64,000 nucleotides of DNA from Halomonas sp. A40-4 (GTDB taxonomy: Bacteria; Pseudomonadota; Gammaproteobacteria; Pseudomonadales; Halomonadaceae), in NCBI RefSeq assembly GCF_015767635.1, contig NZ_CP065230.1:1364001-1428000 (forward strand). The letters are read 5' to 3'. Numbering within the stretch: the stretch's first letter is position 1; each line of letters opens with the position of its first letter. The notes under the pieces are model-generated. The model made no database searches, had not been told where the DNA came from, and saw nothing but the letters and a program-made list of their open reading frames with translations. Made by a program: the position numbers and the translations under genes. Of this stretch, positions 34,771 to 44,764 are shown piece after piece.

Positions 34771-34868
34771 TCTAAGCTCCTTAATAACTCAGCCAGTGTT
34801 GGCAATCTGGTATTGATAATATAGTTAGCAAGCTTAAACCTGTGATTGTGGAATTACAATTCTGTTTT

Positions 34869-34887
34869 ATATTCTTTTTTAGAATAT
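34869..34887. promoter_or_regulatory. AT-rich inverted repeat upstream of sbp, candidate regulator site
   Basis: ATATTCT (34869-34875) and AGAATAT (34881-34887) are perfect inverted repeats around five T residues. The dyad is about 100 bases upstream of the sbp start in a conspicuously AT-rich stretch. Its position would suit an activator such as CysB, but the match to known CysB sites is not strong. Confidence 0.35.
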
Positions 34888-35001
34888 ATGTTAAAGACAA
34901 TGCCTGACAAACCCCGCTGCGCGACGCTTCTGGTAACATGCAACCCCTTGAATGCGGTAATGGCCGTTGTTTACTCACTTTGGTAAAGCAGGATTGTTGA
35001 T

Positions 35002-35697
35002 ATGACCGCTGCGCGTGATTGTTTAATTGCTCCCTCGATTCTTTCCGCCAACTTCGCCCGCCTGGGAGAGGAAGTGGACAATGTGCTCGCGTCAGGAGCG
35101 GATATCGTCCACTTCGATGTCATGGATAACCACTATGTGCCCAATCTCACCATCGGACCGATGGTCTGCAAGGCATTACGCCAACACGGCGTGACAGCGC
35201 CCATTGATGTGCATCTGATGGTCAAGCCAGTGGATCGCATGATCAGCGATTTTATCGAGGCGGGGGCCAGCTATATTACCTTTCACCCGGAAGCCTCCGA
35301 GCACATTGACCGCTCGCTGCAGCTGATACGCGACAGCGGCTGCAAAGCCGGGCTGGTATTCAACCCCGCAACGCCGCTTTCCTATCTCGATTACGTCATG
35401 GATAAGGTCGACATGGTGCTGCTGATGAGCGTCAACCCCGGTTTTGGCGGGCAGTCGTTCATCCCTGGTACGCTGGATAAACTGCGCGATGCGCGCGCGA
35501 GGATTGATGCGTCAGGGCGCGCGATCCGCCTCGAAGTCGACGGTGGCGTCAAGGCCGATAACATAGCCGATATCGCCGCTGCCGGGGCGGATACCTTCGT
35601 CGCCGGGTCGGCGATCTTTAATGCCCACCAGCAAAGTGACCCGCACGGCTATGATTCCGTAATTCGGCAGTTGCGCGAAGCGATTGCCAGTGCCTGA
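35002..35697 (+). CDS. rpe: Ribulose-phosphate 3-epimerase
   Basis: Rpe interconverts ribulose 5-phosphate and xylulose 5-phosphate in the pentose phosphate pathway. The 231-residue TIM-barrel protein starts with [18 protein letters not shown]. The catalytic aspartates are in [18 protein letters not shown] and RLEVDGGV, and the metal-binding histidines in HFDVMD and [22 protein letters not shown] is the flexible loop near the phosphate. In Pseudomonas rpe is followed directly by gph and trpE; here ndh, on the other strand, comes between rpe and gph. Confidence 0.97.
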   Translation: MTAARDCLIAPSILSANFARLGEEVDNVLASGADIVHFDVMDNHYVPNLTIGPMVCKALRQHGVTAPIDVHLMVKPVDRMISDFIEAGASYITFHPEASEHIDRSLQLIRDSGCKAGLVFNPATPLSYLDYVMDKVDMVLLMSVNPGFGGQSFIPGTLDKLRDARARIDASGRAIRLEVDGGVKADNIADIAAAGADTFVAGSAIFNAHQQSDPHGYDSVIRQLREAIASA

Positions 35698-35719
35698 TTT
35701 AAATGCTTGGTTTAATTGA

Positions 35720-37018
35720 TTAATGCAGCTTCATGCGGGGTTTCAGGTAACGATTGAGCTTATCGACCAGCCAGGCAAGGCCGGTTTTGGGCGCGCCGTG
35801 GATCGATAGCTGGTGCATTCGGTAGAGCGACGCGTAGGCACGGCGTGCCAGCCAACCCTCCAGGAATAGCCCGCGTGATGCAGAGCTGCGCATCAGGCTG
35901 CCGACGGCATCGTAACGGGCAAGGGACACCAGCGAGCCGTGATCCCGGTAGCGAAAATCGGCGAGCGGTTTGCCTTCCAGCTGATTGACCAGGTTCTTGA
36001 CCAGGTGTTTGGCCTGCTGGTGAGCGGCCTGGGCACGCGGGGGTACGGCGCTGTCGTCCCCCTGCGGGCAGTCGGCACAGTCGCCCAGGGCAAAAATCGC
36101 CGGATCATCGACGCTTTGAAGCGTTTTAGCTACCTTGATCTGGTTTTTGTTATTGGTCGAAAGTCCCTGCTCCGCGAGAAACGGCGGTGCCTTGATGCCC
36201 GCCGCCCAGACGTTGAGGTCGGTCTCGATCACGTCATCGTCGCCGGTAACCAGACAGCTAGCCTGGGCCTCTTTGATCGCAGTCCCCACGTGGACCGTGA
36301 CGCCCATGCCTTCCAGCTCTTGCTGAACGGTCTGGCTGATGCGCTCGGACAGGCCCGGAAGCAAGCGCGGTGCGGCCTCGAGCAGGTGCACGCTGATTTG
36401 CTGGTGGTCGGTGGCGGTCACCCCGTAGGCATTGAGCATCCTTGAGGCGTCAAACAGTTCGGCGGCCAGTTCCACCCCGGTAGCGCCACCGCCCACTATA
36501 CCGATGGTCAGTTGGGGATGCTGGCGCAGCGATGGGTCCGTGTAGCGCAGGAAGGTATTGATCATATCGCGCTGAAACGCCTTGGCTTGCTGGGGCGAAT
36601 CGATAAAATGGCAGTGCTCGGCGACCCCTGGCGTGCCAAAGTCGTTGGATACGCTGCCAAGGGCCATGACCAGGTAGTCGTAGCCTAGCTGTCTTGCGGG
36701 GAGAACCTCCTCGCCTTGTTCATCCACAATGGGGGCCAGGTGCAGCTGCTTGGCCTGGCGATCAATGCCGGACAGCGAGCCACGCTGGTAGCGATAATGA
36801 TGCGCCGACGAATGACCGCGGTAATCCACTTCGTCCATGCTGGAGTTCAGTACCCCGGTGGCCAATTCGTGCAGCAACGGCTTCCAGACGTGGGTTGTAT
36901 TACGGTCAAGCAAGACAACATTGGCGCGCTCAGGCTTGCCAAGCTTACGTCCCAATTGAGTTGCCAGGGCCAGTCCGCCGGCACCGCCGCCAACGATCAC
37001 GATGGTGGGAAGGCTCAT
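35720..37018 (-). CDS. ndh: Type II NADH:quinone oxidoreductase
   Basis: NDH-2 is a single-subunit, non-proton-pumping NADH dehydrogenase on the inner-membrane surface. The 432-residue protein has a FAD-binding motif IVIVGGGAGGLALATQLG at the N-terminus, an NADH-binding motif TIGIVGGGATGVELAAELF in the middle and the second FAD contact IFALGDCADCP. VPPRAQAAHQQAKHLVKNL also fits NDH-2. The C-terminal basic and amphipathic tail (LVDKLNRYLKPRMKLH) would bind the membrane. It is convergent with rpe and divergent from gph. Confidence 0.93.
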   Translation of the reverse strand: MSLPTIVIVGGGAGGLALATQLGRKLGKPERANVVLLDRNTTHVWKPLLHELATGVLNSSMDEVDYRGHSSAHHYRYQRGSLSGIDRQAKQLHLAPIVDEQGEEVLPARQLGYDYLVMALGSVSNDFGTPGVAEHCHFIDSPQQAKAFQRDMINTFLRYTDPSLRQHPQLTIGIVGGGATGVELAAELFDASRMLNAYGVTATDHQQISVHLLEAAPRLLPGLSERISQTVQQELEGMGVTVHVGTAIKEAQASCLVTGDDDVIETDLNVWAAGIKAPPFLAEQGLSTNNKNQIKVAKTLQSVDDPAIFALGDCADCPQGDDSAVPPRAQAAHQQAKHLVKNLVNQLEGKPLADFRYRDHGSLVSLARYDAVGSLMRSSASRGLFLEGWLARRAYASLYRMHQLSIHGAPKTGLAWLVDKLNRYLKPRMKLH

Positions 37019-37164
37019 GTCTTACTCCTTGACTGAAATAAGACTCAGCATAGAGGTTTCTTGCGGTAGTGACGAATGTAAGCTGCGTTTCATATAGCAA
37101 AGCCGGTCTCAGGGCGCGTCCTGGAGCCAGCTTTAGGTGATTTTTAAGTAGAAAGGATGGTCAC

Positions 37165-37833
37165 TTGCACCCACTTCTTCACGGCAAGCGTATGATTGCC
37201 TTCGACCTCGATGGCACGCTCATCGATTCGGTTCCCGATCTAACGGTCGCGGTAGCCCATGCGCTGGCCGACCAGAAATTGACAATGCCAACGTCAGATA
37301 ACGTTCGCGACTGGGTTGGAAACGGCGCTGCCGTGCTGGTTGAGCGGGCATTAACCTGGACGCTGGGCACGCCACCCGATGCCCGGCTTTTTGAGCGTGC
37401 TTACGCGGGGTTTTTACACCATTATGCGGCGGCCCCCAATCAGTTGACCACCTTATATCCTCACGTCGGGCAAGCACTGACGGCGCTCCGCGAAGCAGGC
37501 TATATCCTGGTGCTGATCACCAATAAGCCAGAGCGCTTTATTGCGCCTATTTTGGACCACTTCGAGTTGAACGCCTGCTTTAATCTGTGCCTGGGCGGTG
37601 ATTCCCTGGCTGAGAAGAAGCCTTCCCCGTTACCGCTGCTGTACGCTGCTAACGCCTGCGGTGTGCCCCCCGGCGATTGCGTGATGGTGGGGGATTCACG
37701 ACATGATATCGTAGCGGGTAAAGCCGCTGGTTTTACCACCCTGGCGTTGCCCTATGGCTATAATCACGGCGAACCGATCAGCCACAGCGATCCTGATGCC
37801 GTACTGACGTCACTCGCCGAGATGATCACCTGA
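37165..37833 (+). CDS. gph: Phosphoglycolate phosphatase
   Basis: Gph removes the phosphate from 2-phosphoglycolate formed during repair of oxidised DNA ends. The 222-residue HAD-family protein has motif I FDLDGTLIDSVPDL (D14, D16), motif II LVLITNKP and motif III/IV KKPSPLPLLYAA...MVGDSRHDIVAGKAAGF. The start is a TTG at 37165: AGGA ends seven bases before it, and the ATG at 37157 is in another frame. The first in-frame ATG (37192) would cut just before motif I. Gene order rpe-gph-trp is conserved in relatives and is partly preserved here. Confidence 0.92.
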   Translation: MHPLLHGKRMIAFDLDGTLIDSVPDLTVAVAHALADQKLTMPTSDNVRDWVGNGAAVLVERALTWTLGTPPDARLFERAYAGFLHHYAAAPNQLTTLYPHVGQALTALREAGYILVLITNKPERFIAPILDHFELNACFNLCLGGDSLAEKKPSPLPLLYAANACGVPPGDCVMVGDSRHDIVAGKAAGFTTLALPYGYNHGEPISHSDPDAVLTSLAEMIT

Positions 37834-37851
37834 TATGAAGCTGCCAGGCTC

Positions 37852-38769
37852 CTAGTCTTCTTCTCTGGCACCACCCAGGGTGGCGTGCAACTGTTCGGCG
37901 TTGTGGCGCAGCATGTCCGCGTAGCTGGATGCCGGTCCGTCACCGCCGCTGAGGGCGTCCACGTAGAGTGGCCCCGCCAGGGGAAGACCGACATAACGTG
38001 CCTGGGCGTCCATGTGAATCTTTGGTGTGGTGCTCTCGAAAAACAGGCCGGGTGGTCGCTTCTCGGCCAGCCTTGCCTGCAGGCGGGCCATCGCGGCCGG
38101 GGTCCCCAGAGTTTCGTGATTGACGCCCCACAAAGCGTCGTACTCGAACGCGTAGGCGTCGGCGAAGTAGGCAAGGCCTGCTTCACTGGTCACAAGCGTT
38201 CGGTTCGTCTGGGGAATGCCGCCCAGGCGCTCTTCAATATCGGCATCGAGCTCTTTCAGTGTCTGCTTGAGATCCGCGGCGCGTTGATCGAACGCGTCAG
38301 CATGGTCCGGTGCATGTTTTGACAGGGTATCGGCGATAACGTCCACATAAGCAGCGGCGCCCTCGGGGGCCATCCACATGTGGGGGTTCGCGTAGCCTTG
38401 ATAGCGACCAGAGGTAAGCGGCAGCGCAGGGTAATCTGCATTTTCGGCCAAGGCCACCATGGGCAGATCATTTTCCACAATGGCTTTTACATCGCGCAGC
38501 CAGGGCTCTAAATCCAGGCCGTTGTAAAACACGAGATCGGTTTCTTCCAATGCCAGCACATTGGGCGGGGTAAGCTCCCAACGATGGACGTCTTCGTCGG
38601 CAGGAACGATCACATCCACGCTTGCAGCGTCACCCGCCACTCGCTTGACCAGATCAGCGATCACCGAAAATGACACCACCACCCGAAGCGAGGTTTGCGC
38701 CGTTGTCGAGGGGCTGGCGATCATCAATGCCAGCAAGAGCAGCCCCCATTTCATGACATTGTTACGCAT
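37852..38769 (-). CDS. Orphan periplasmic metal-binding protein (cluster A-I; Mn/Fe/Zn type)
   Basis: The 305-residue exported protein belongs to the metal ABC transporter binding proteins. A signal peptide (MKWGLLLLALMIASPSTTAQ) precedes the domain. The four probable metal ligands are H62 (EDVHRWELTP), H130 (NPHMWMAP), E196 (TSEAGLAYFADAY) and D271 (LYVDALS). Glutamate as the third ligand and WGVNHETLGTP are more typical of Mn/Fe binders (PsaA, SitA) than of ZnuA, which has histidine there. There is no His-rich loop. No ATPase or permease gene is adjacent, so it must work with a transporter encoded elsewhere. The ATG at 38769 follows AGGAG with six-base spacing; the longer frame to 38859 lacks such a site. 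Confidence 0.85.
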   Translation of the reverse strand: MRNNVMKWGLLLLALMIASPSTTAQTSLRVVVSFSVIADLVKRVAGDAASVDVIVPADEDVHRWELTPPNVLALEETDLVFYNGLDLEPWLRDVKAIVENDLPMVALAENADYPALPLTSGRYQGYANPHMWMAPEGAAAYVDVIADTLSKHAPDHADAFDQRAADLKQTLKELDADIEERLGGIPQTNRTLVTSEAGLAYFADAYAFEYDALWGVNHETLGTPAAMARLQARLAEKRPPGLFFESTTPKIHMDAQARYVGLPLAGPLYVDALSGGDGPASSYADMLRHNAEQLHATLGGAREED

Positions 38770-39040
38770 CCCACGCTCCTGACTCTCTTGAAAAGCGACT
38801 GATAATAAAGATTGTTCTACCGCGATACCAGTTCCCGTTAGCTGGGAGGCGTCCCGCAAACGCTACGTGACCACTGCGCTGGCAACTTATACCTTAACAG
38901 CATAGCGTGTTCCTGTGGGTGGCCCGGCGTCAACGTCTCCTGGTCGCCTTCTTAACCCCTGCAATGACGCACCGGGTTGGGGTATCATCGTGGTAAAGCA
39001 GTTGTTACTGATCGTTTTACCTAGACGGGGTAGATATCCA

Positions 39041-39646
39041 ATGGTGCAAGGAGAGGTCGCGCAGCGCGTCCTTATGGTCGACAACTATGACAGCTTCACG
39101 TTTAACATCGTCCAGTATCTGGTCGAGTTAGGCGCTGAGGTCGTGACCCATCGTAATGACGAGATCACCATTGAGCAGATGGCGGCACTCTCGCCAACCC
39201 ATCTGGTTATATCGCCAGGCCCCTGTACGCCCAATGAGGCCGGAATTTCCCTGTCGGCCATTGAACATTTTGCCGGCACGCTGCCGATATTGGGGGTGTG
39301 TCTCGGGCATCAGGCCATTGGACAGGTCTACGGCGGCCATGTGGTGCGCGCCCCAGAGGTCATGCATGGTAAAACCTCAGCGGTAGAGCATGATAACCAA
39401 GGGGTGTTTACCGGCTTGGATAACCCGTTGGAAGTGACCCGTTACCATTCATTGGTGGTGGATAAGCAACGCTTGCCCGACTGCCTGGAGATAACCGCAT
39501 TGACCGCTGATGACGACGTTACGCCAGGGGTTATCATGGGCTTGCGACACCGCGAACTCGATGTCGAAGGCGTTCAGTTTCACCCTGAATCCATCCTTAC
39601 CCGTCAAGGTCATGCGCTACTGGCCAACTTTTTACAACGCGGCTGA
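39041..39646 (+). CDS. trpG: Anthranilate synthase component II (glutamine amidotransferase)
   Basis: TrpG supplies ammonia from glutamine to TrpE for anthranilate synthesis. It may also serve PabB for aminodeoxychorismate, as in some bacteria with one amidotransferase. The 201-residue class I amidotransferase has [17 protein letters not shown], the oxyanion motif [11 protein letters not shown], the nucleophile in [11 protein letters not shown], and the catalytic His-Glu in VQFHPESIL. The start at 39041 is my best choice; the ATG at 39074 is an alternative, and the ORF beginning at 38915 is too long. No trpE precedes it. It heads trpG-trpD-trpC. Confidence 0.93.
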   Translation: MVQGEVAQRVLMVDNYDSFTFNIVQYLVELGAEVVTHRNDEITIEQMAALSPTHLVISPGPCTPNEAGISLSAIEHFAGTLPILGVCLGHQAIGQVYGGHVVRAPEVMHGKTSAVEHDNQGVFTGLDNPLEVTRYHSLVVDKQRLPDCLEITALTADDDVTPGVIMGLRHRELDVEGVQFHPESILTRQGHALLANFLQRG

Positions 39647-39681
39647 TCGCCGGAAATACAGCTTTAGGGGCTTTCCTGTTC

Positions 39682-40701
39682 ATGCAAATGCGAGACGCAA
39701 TTAACGCGGTGATGCGCCGCGAAGACCTCTCTTTCGATGCCATGCACGCGCTGATGCGCCAGATCATGACCGGTGAAGCGTCCGATGCCCAGATTGGCGG
39801 TCTGCTGGTGGGGCTTGCCATGAAAGGCGAGAGTGCAGTTGAAATTAGTGCTGCCGCCCAGGTAATGCGAGACTTGATGAAGCGGGTTGAATTGGATGCC
39901 GACAACATCGTGGATATCGTCGGCACCGGCGGCGATGGCGCCAACCTGTTTAACGTCTCCACTGCCGCCAGTTTTGTCGCTGCCGCTGCTGGCGCCCATG
40001 TGGCCAAGCACGGCAACCGCAGCGTTTCATCGTCGTCTGGCAGTGCCGACCTTTTCGACGTGGCGGATATTTACCTCGACCTGAAGCCTGAGCAGGTTGC
40101 CCGCTGTATCGAGCAAGTAGGTGTCGGTTTCATGTTTGCCCCCAACCACCACCCAGCGATGCGCCATGCCATTGGCCCACGCCGTGAAATGGGCGTGCGC
40201 ACGCTGTTCAATATTCTGGGGCCGCTGACCAACCCGGCCAGCGCGCCCAATCAAGTGTTGGGTGTCTATGCGCCGTCGCTGGTGCCGCTGATGGCGGAAG
40301 TGCTGAAGAAGCTTGGCAGTCGCCACGTGCTAGTCGTGCATTCCGAAGACGGCCTGGATGAAATTTCGTTGGCCGCCCCGACCCAGGTGGCAGAGCTTAA
40401 GGACGGCGAGATTGCCCAGTACACCATTAATCCCGAGGACTTCGGCATCGAGCGCCAGAGTCTGGCTACGCTCAAGGCTACCAGCGCGGAAGATAGCTTG
40501 CGGCTGGTGAAAGCGGCGCTGAGTGGTGACGGTGCGGCGGCGGACATGGTCGCGCTGAATGCAGGTGCGGCCCTGTATTGCGCGGGCGTGGCGGATAGCT
40601 TGAAAGAGGGCGTGATGTTGGCTCAGGATGCCCAGGCCTCCAAATTACCGCTTGAAAAGCTAAAAGAATTGTCCCACTTCACCAGCGTTTTCAAGCAGTA
40701 G
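39682..40701 (+). CDS. trpD: Anthranilate phosphoribosyltransferase
   Basis: TrpD joins anthranilate to phosphoribosyl pyrophosphate. The protein has 339 residues. The PRPP-binding motif GTGGDGANLFNVSTAASFVAAAAG is near residue 80 and is followed by KHGNRSVSSSSGSADLF. MFAPNHHPAMRHAIGPRREMGVRTLFNILGPLTNPA is the anthranilate-binding segment. It begins 35 bases after trpG and ends about 100 bases before trpC, with an unusual AT-rich repeat in between. Confidence 0.97.
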   Translation: MQMRDAINAVMRREDLSFDAMHALMRQIMTGEASDAQIGGLLVGLAMKGESAVEISAAAQVMRDLMKRVELDADNIVDIVGTGGDGANLFNVSTAASFVAAAAGAHVAKHGNRSVSSSSGSADLFDVADIYLDLKPEQVARCIEQVGVGFMFAPNHHPAMRHAIGPRREMGVRTLFNILGPLTNPASAPNQVLGVYAPSLVPLMAEVLKKLGSRHVLVVHSEDGLDEISLAAPTQVAELKDGEIAQYTINPEDFGIERQSLATLKATSAEDSLRLVKAALSGDGAAADMVALNAGAALYCAGVADSLKEGVMLAQDAQASKLPLEKLKELSHFTSVFKQ

Positions 40702-40719
40702 GCGCTTAAACAAACTATG

Positions 40720-40788
40720 TTTAATAAAGATTAATTTTAATAAAGATTAATTTTAAAAAAATAGTTTTAATGAAGGTTAGTTTTAAAC
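40720..40788. repeat. AT-rich 16-base tandem repeat between trpD and trpC
   Basis: TTTAATAAAGATTAAT occurs twice exactly (40720-40735 and 40736-40751). A shortened copy, TTTAAAAAAATAGT (40752-40765), and a third variant, TTTAATGAAGGTTAGT (40766-40781), follow, and TTTAAAC begins a fifth. The tract is almost pure A and T in a GC-rich window and lies in the untranslated gap inside the trp operon. An ATG at 40770 within it is in frame with trpC but is not the likely start. Confidence 0.9.
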
Positions 40789-40802
40789 AAGAAGAGATCA
40801 CC

Positions 40803-41606
40803 ATGACTCAACAGGCAACGCCGACTATTTTAACGCGCATTCTGGACCGCAAGGACCAGGAAGTGGCCGAGCGCCGCCAGGCCGTTTCGGAAGCCGACCT
40901 GCTGGCGCTGGGTGAAAAGCAGAGCGCGCCCAGGGGATTTATCGATGCGCTTAATACCCGCATCGCCGCCGGGGATGCCGCTATCATCGCCGAAGTTAAA
41001 AAGGCCTCGCCTTCCAGGGGGGTGATTCGTGAGGAGTTTCACCCGGCGGATATCGCCAAAAGCTATGCCCAGGGCGGCGCGGCGTGTCTGTCCGTTCTCA
41101 CCGATGCGGATTTTTTCCAGGGCCACGAAGATTACTTGATCGCCGCGCGTGATGCCTGTTCGCTGCCGGTGATTCGCAAGGATTTCATTACCCACGGCTA
41201 TCAGGTGTCCGAGGCGCGGGCGATCGGGGCTGACTGTATTCTGCTGATTGTCGCCGCGCTGGACGACGCCCAGCTTCGTGACCTGAACCAGCAAGCCATC
41301 GCCCTGGGCATGGACGTGCTGGTAGAGGTCCACGATGCCAACGAGCTGTCACGGGCCATGGCGCTGGATCTCAAGCTGATCGGCATCAACAACCGCAACC
41401 TGCACACCTTCGAGACCAGTTTGAACACCACGCTGGAGTTGCTGCCCAGTATTCCAGAGGGTGTCACGGTGATAACGGAATCGGGAATCCACACCCGTGA
41501 CGACGTGGAACTAATGCGTGACCACGAAATTAACGGCTTCCTGGTGGGTGAGGTCTTCATGCGTGAAGCCGACCCGGGTGCAGCCCTCAAGCAGCTGTTT
41601 TTCTAA
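40803..41606 (+). CDS. trpC: Indole-3-glycerol phosphate synthase
   Basis: TrpC closes the indole ring in tryptophan synthesis. The 267-residue TIM-barrel protein has the catalytic segments [21 protein letters not shown] (lysine and serine), [33 protein letters not shown] (lysine and glutamate) and [16 protein letters not shown]. It is monofunctional, with no fused TrpF. GAAGAGATC precedes the ATG at 40803. The 3' end overlaps the convergent RND pump gene by four bases, so no terminator fits between the two. Confidence 0.96.
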   Translation: MTQQATPTILTRILDRKDQEVAERRQAVSEADLLALGEKQSAPRGFIDALNTRIAAGDAAIIAEVKKASPSRGVIREEFHPADIAKSYAQGGAACLSVLTDADFFQGHEDYLIAARDACSLPVIRKDFITHGYQVSEARAIGADCILLIVAALDDAQLRDLNQQAIALGMDVLVEVHDANELSRAMALDLKLIGINNRNLHTFETSLNTTLELLPSIPEGVTVITESGIHTRDDVELMRDHEINGFLVGEVFMREADPGAALKQLFF

Positions 41607-44600
41607 TCCGGCTGTCGCTTAGTCCGCCGGCTAAGCACCGCCACGGTAAGCGCCGGTAGAAAGGTGACGGTGACGATGGCGGTGCCCAGCAGCCCGAACA
41701 GCACGATGGCGCCGACGCCGCGATACAGCTCGGTGCCCTCGCCGGGTAAAAACACCAGCGGCGATAGCCCGCACAGCGTGGTCAAGGTGGTCATGGCAAT
41801 GGGCCGCAGGCGGCTCTCCACGGCGCTGTATACCGCATCGCGTACGTCCATGGTCGTCTCGCGCAGGTTGATGCGTGCCTGATGGACGACCAGTATCGGG
41901 TTGTTGACCACAGTGCCCATGAGGATCAAAAAGCCCAGCATGGTGATCATGTCGAAAGGCTGGCTGATGGCGTTCAAGCCGATACGCGGCAGCATCGCGC
42001 CCACGCTGTTCATCAGCCACAGACCGACAATCCCTCCGGCGGCGCCGAGGGGGATGGTCGCCAGAATCAGCAGCGGATAGCCCCAGTGGGCAAAAATCGC
42101 CACCAGCAATAAATACACGATCGCCAGGGCAATCAAGCCGTTGCCGGTGAGAGACTGGCGGGTGGCATCGAGCTGGTCGCCCGCACCGCTTACCGTGATA
42201 TCGATACCGCCAGGTAGCTCGCCCTGATCGCGCATGGGCTCGATCACTTCGCGCTGCATCCGTTCGATACCCGCTTCCAGCGCCACGCTGCGCGGTGGGA
42301 TCACATTCAGGGTCACGCTGCGCCGGCCATCAACCCGGCGTAGGGTGGCGGTGCCAACGGTTTCTTCGATATCGGCGACGTCGTTCAGCGGTACGTTGAA
42401 GCCGGCAGGCGTATGCAAGGGCAGGCTGGCCAAGCGGTCGAGGTCGATATCGCCGGCCTCCGGGCCATAGCCGTAAAGATCAATCTTCTCATCGCCTAGG
42501 TAAAAATCGTCCAGGTACGACCCGTTGGTCAGCACGGCAATCGCGGTGCCCAGAGCCTCGGTATCAAAGCCCAGCTCGGCGGCGCGCTCCCAGTCCGGAT
42601 AAATCTCGATCAACGGCTGGCCCAGATCCAGCGCCGAGGGGCGGGATTGAATACGCGGGTTGTCGAAGGTCGCCTGGGCGCGTTCGTAAATGCGATTGGC
42701 CGTTGCGTAGAGGGTTTCCAGGTCATTACCGGCAATATCCAGCGTGATGCTGCGCGTGCCGCCGTCGTTACTCGAGATGATCGAGCCGCGCGCGGCAAAG
42801 GCGCGCATATCCGGGTAGGCCTCGTAGCGTGTGGTGAGCGCGTCCATCAGCGCCTCGATATGATTGGGGTCGATGGTTTCGGCAATGATGCGCAGGCTCT
42901 GCGCTTCGGCCTGGATGCCCATGGTGCGGATGGGGGGCACGTCGGTGTCGCCGCGTTCAAAGTCCTCAGGGTCGGCGCCGACGTGGGGTTCGAGTTCCCG
43001 CTGCAGGTCCTGGGCGATGGCGTCCATGGTGGCGAGGTTGTAGCTTGCCGGGGCGTTCATGCTGGCGAAGGTCTTGGCTTCCTCGCCCTCGGGCAGGTAT
43101 TCCGCAGGCGGCGTCAGCCCGACAAAAATCGCCACACCGCCAACGATGCCCAACACCACGGCCGCCGTGCGCCGCGCCGTGCTTTTGATCATGCGGTCGA
43201 CCACCCACAGGCAGGCGCTCATCCAGCGCGGGCGAGTGCCATTGCCGTTATCGCGGCCCCGGAAATCGATATGCGCGCCGAGCGTGGGGATGACGGTAAT
43301 GGCGACCACCATCGAGACCAGGATCGAAGTGGAGATCGCCACGGCAATATCGGAATACAGCTGGCCGGCTTCCTGCTCGATAAAGAAAATCGGCACAAAC
43401 ACCAGAATCGTGGTCAGCGTCGAGGCGAGCACTGCCGACCAGACCTGCTTGACGCCTTCAAGCGCCGCCTGGAAACGGGCCAGCCCGCGCCGCCGTTGGG
43501 TCTCGATACTTTCGAGCACGACAATGGTGTTGTCGATGGTCATGCCGATAGCAAAGGCCACCCCGGCCAGGGAAATTACGTTCAGGGTGCGCCCGGCAAG
43601 CAGAAGGCCGAGAAATGCCGCAATGGTACAGATGGGAATGCCGATGATGCCGGCGAAGGTGGCCCGGGCCGAGCGCAGGAAGGCGTACATCACCAGAGTG
43701 GCAAACAGCGCCCCCAGGCCCAGGTTGACCCAGACGTTGGCAATCGAGGACTCCACGTAGCGAACGTCGTCGCTGGATAGGATCATCTGCATGCCCTGTT
43801 CGGCCAGCAGGCCTTCATTCAGAGCCTTCACCTCGTCCAGCATGGCGCGCTTGATGTCGATGACGTTGGCCCCCGGCTCGCGACGCACCTGAACGCTCAA
43901 AACTGGCTCACCAGTCGAGTTGTAAGAGCGCGAGGTCAGCTCGGCGTAGGACTGCTGCACCTCGGCAACGTCGCCAAGCCGTGTTACCTCATCGCCCTGG
44001 CGGTCAAGGATCAACGCTTCCAGGCTCTCGACATCCTCGAAACGCCCGACGGTGCGCAGCAGATAGCGGCGTTTGCCACTTTCCAGTTGGCCACCGGAGA
44101 CGTCCTGGTTGCGTTCCCGCAATGCGTTCTGGATATCACTGATGCTGATGTCGCGGGCGGCGAGGGCGTCGGGGTCGAGCAGTAGTTGCATCTGCCGTTC
44201 GGCGCCGCCGGAGACGGTGACCTCCGACACGCCGCTAACGCTTTCCATGCGCGGGCGCACGTTATCTTCCAGATAGTCGCGCATGGCTGGCATGTCCAGA
44301 TCGCGCGGATTGCCTTCGCGGGGGCCGACGTTGAAGTACATGAACGCATTGGCCGAAAACGAGTTGGCGACGATGCGCGGCTGGTCAACGTTGGTGGGGT
44401 AGGAGGGCACCTGGCTCAGGGCGTTGTTGACCCGAATGAGCGTTTCGGTGAGGTCAACGCCAAACGGAAATTCCAGCTCAACCTCGGCGCTGCCGCTGCT
44501 GGCGGTGGATTCCATACGCTGCAGGTTGGGGACGTTGCGTAAATACTCTTCCTGCTCGATGAGGATATCCTTTTCGATATCCTGCGGGTTGGCACCGGCC

Positions 44601-44746
44601 CACTGGGTTTCAACGCCAATCACCCGGGTTTCCAGGTCGGGAATCATTTGCACGGGAATCCGCCAGATGGCGGCAATGCCCACGATCAGCAGAATCAGGG
44701 TGACGACACTGACCAAAATGCCGTGACGGATGATGGCGGCAAACAT
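41603..44746 (-). CDS. RND efflux permease, divergent HAE1-like subtype
   Basis: This 1047-residue pump has the usual two-fold RND layout, with a first helix near residue 10-30, a large periplasmic loop, and so on. It differs from the pump at 13.4 kb. The proton-relay site reads [15 protein letters not shown], so only D405 is acidic and the second position is N406. The TM10 segment is [18 protein letters not shown], with Asn where AcrB has its conserved lysine. It thus belongs to a separate RND subgroup whose substrates are little defined. Its adaptor is encoded just upstream with an 18-base gap. No outer-membrane channel gene is present. Confidence 0.9.
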   Translation of the reverse strand: MFAAIIRHGILVSVVTLILLIVGIAAIWRIPVQMIPDLETRVIGVETQWAGANPQDIEKDILIEQEEYLRNVPNLQRMESTASSGSAEVELEFPFGVDLTETLIRVNNALSQVPSYPTNVDQPRIVANSFSANAFMYFNVGPREGNPRDLDMPAMRDYLEDNVRPRMESVSGVSEVTVSGGAERQMQLLLDPDALAARDISISDIQNALRERNQDVSGGQLESGKRRYLLRTVGRFEDVESLEALILDRQGDEVTRLGDVAEVQQSYAELTSRSYNSTGEPVLSVQVRREPGANVIDIKRAMLDEVKALNEGLLAEQGMQMILSSDDVRYVESSIANVWVNLGLGALFATLVMYAFLRSARATFAGIIGIPICTIAAFLGLLLAGRTLNVISLAGVAFAIGMTIDNTIVVLESIETQRRRGLARFQAALEGVKQVWSAVLASTLTTILVFVPIFFIEQEAGQLYSDIAVAISTSILVSMVVAITVIPTLGAHIDFRGRDNGNGTRPRWMSACLWVVDRMIKSTARRTAAVVLGIVGGVAIFVGLTPPAEYLPEGEEAKTFASMNAPASYNLATMDAIAQDLQRELEPHVGADPEDFERGDTDVPPIRTMGIQAEAQSLRIIAETIDPNHIEALMDALTTRYEAYPDMRAFAARGSIISSNDGGTRSITLDIAGNDLETLYATANRIYERAQATFDNPRIQSRPSALDLGQPLIEIYPDWERAAELGFDTEALGTAIAVLTNGSYLDDFYLGDEKIDLYGYGPEAGDIDLDRLASLPLHTPAGFNVPLNDVADIEETVGTATLRRVDGRRSVTLNVIPPRSVALEAGIERMQREVIEPMRDQGELPGGIDITVSGAGDQLDATRQSLTGNGLIALAIVYLLLVAIFAHWGYPLLILATIPLGAAGGIVGLWLMNSVGAMLPRIGLNAISQPFDMITMLGFLILMGTVVNNPILVVHQARINLRETTMDVRDAVYSAVESRLRPIAMTTLTTLCGLSPLVFLPGEGTELYRGVGAIVLFGLLGTAIVTVTFLPALTVAVLSRRTKRQPD

Positions 44747-44764
44747 GCGCGAGGGCGCTCCTTG

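Noticed and set aside
38860..39040. Trp attenuator leader peptide before trpG
   Set aside because: I found no short frame with consecutive Trp codons followed by a terminator.
42647..43780. Long open frame (377 codons) opposite the second RND pump
   Set aside because: Shadow of a conserved gene in GC-rich DNA; no ribosome-binding site and no recognisable domain.
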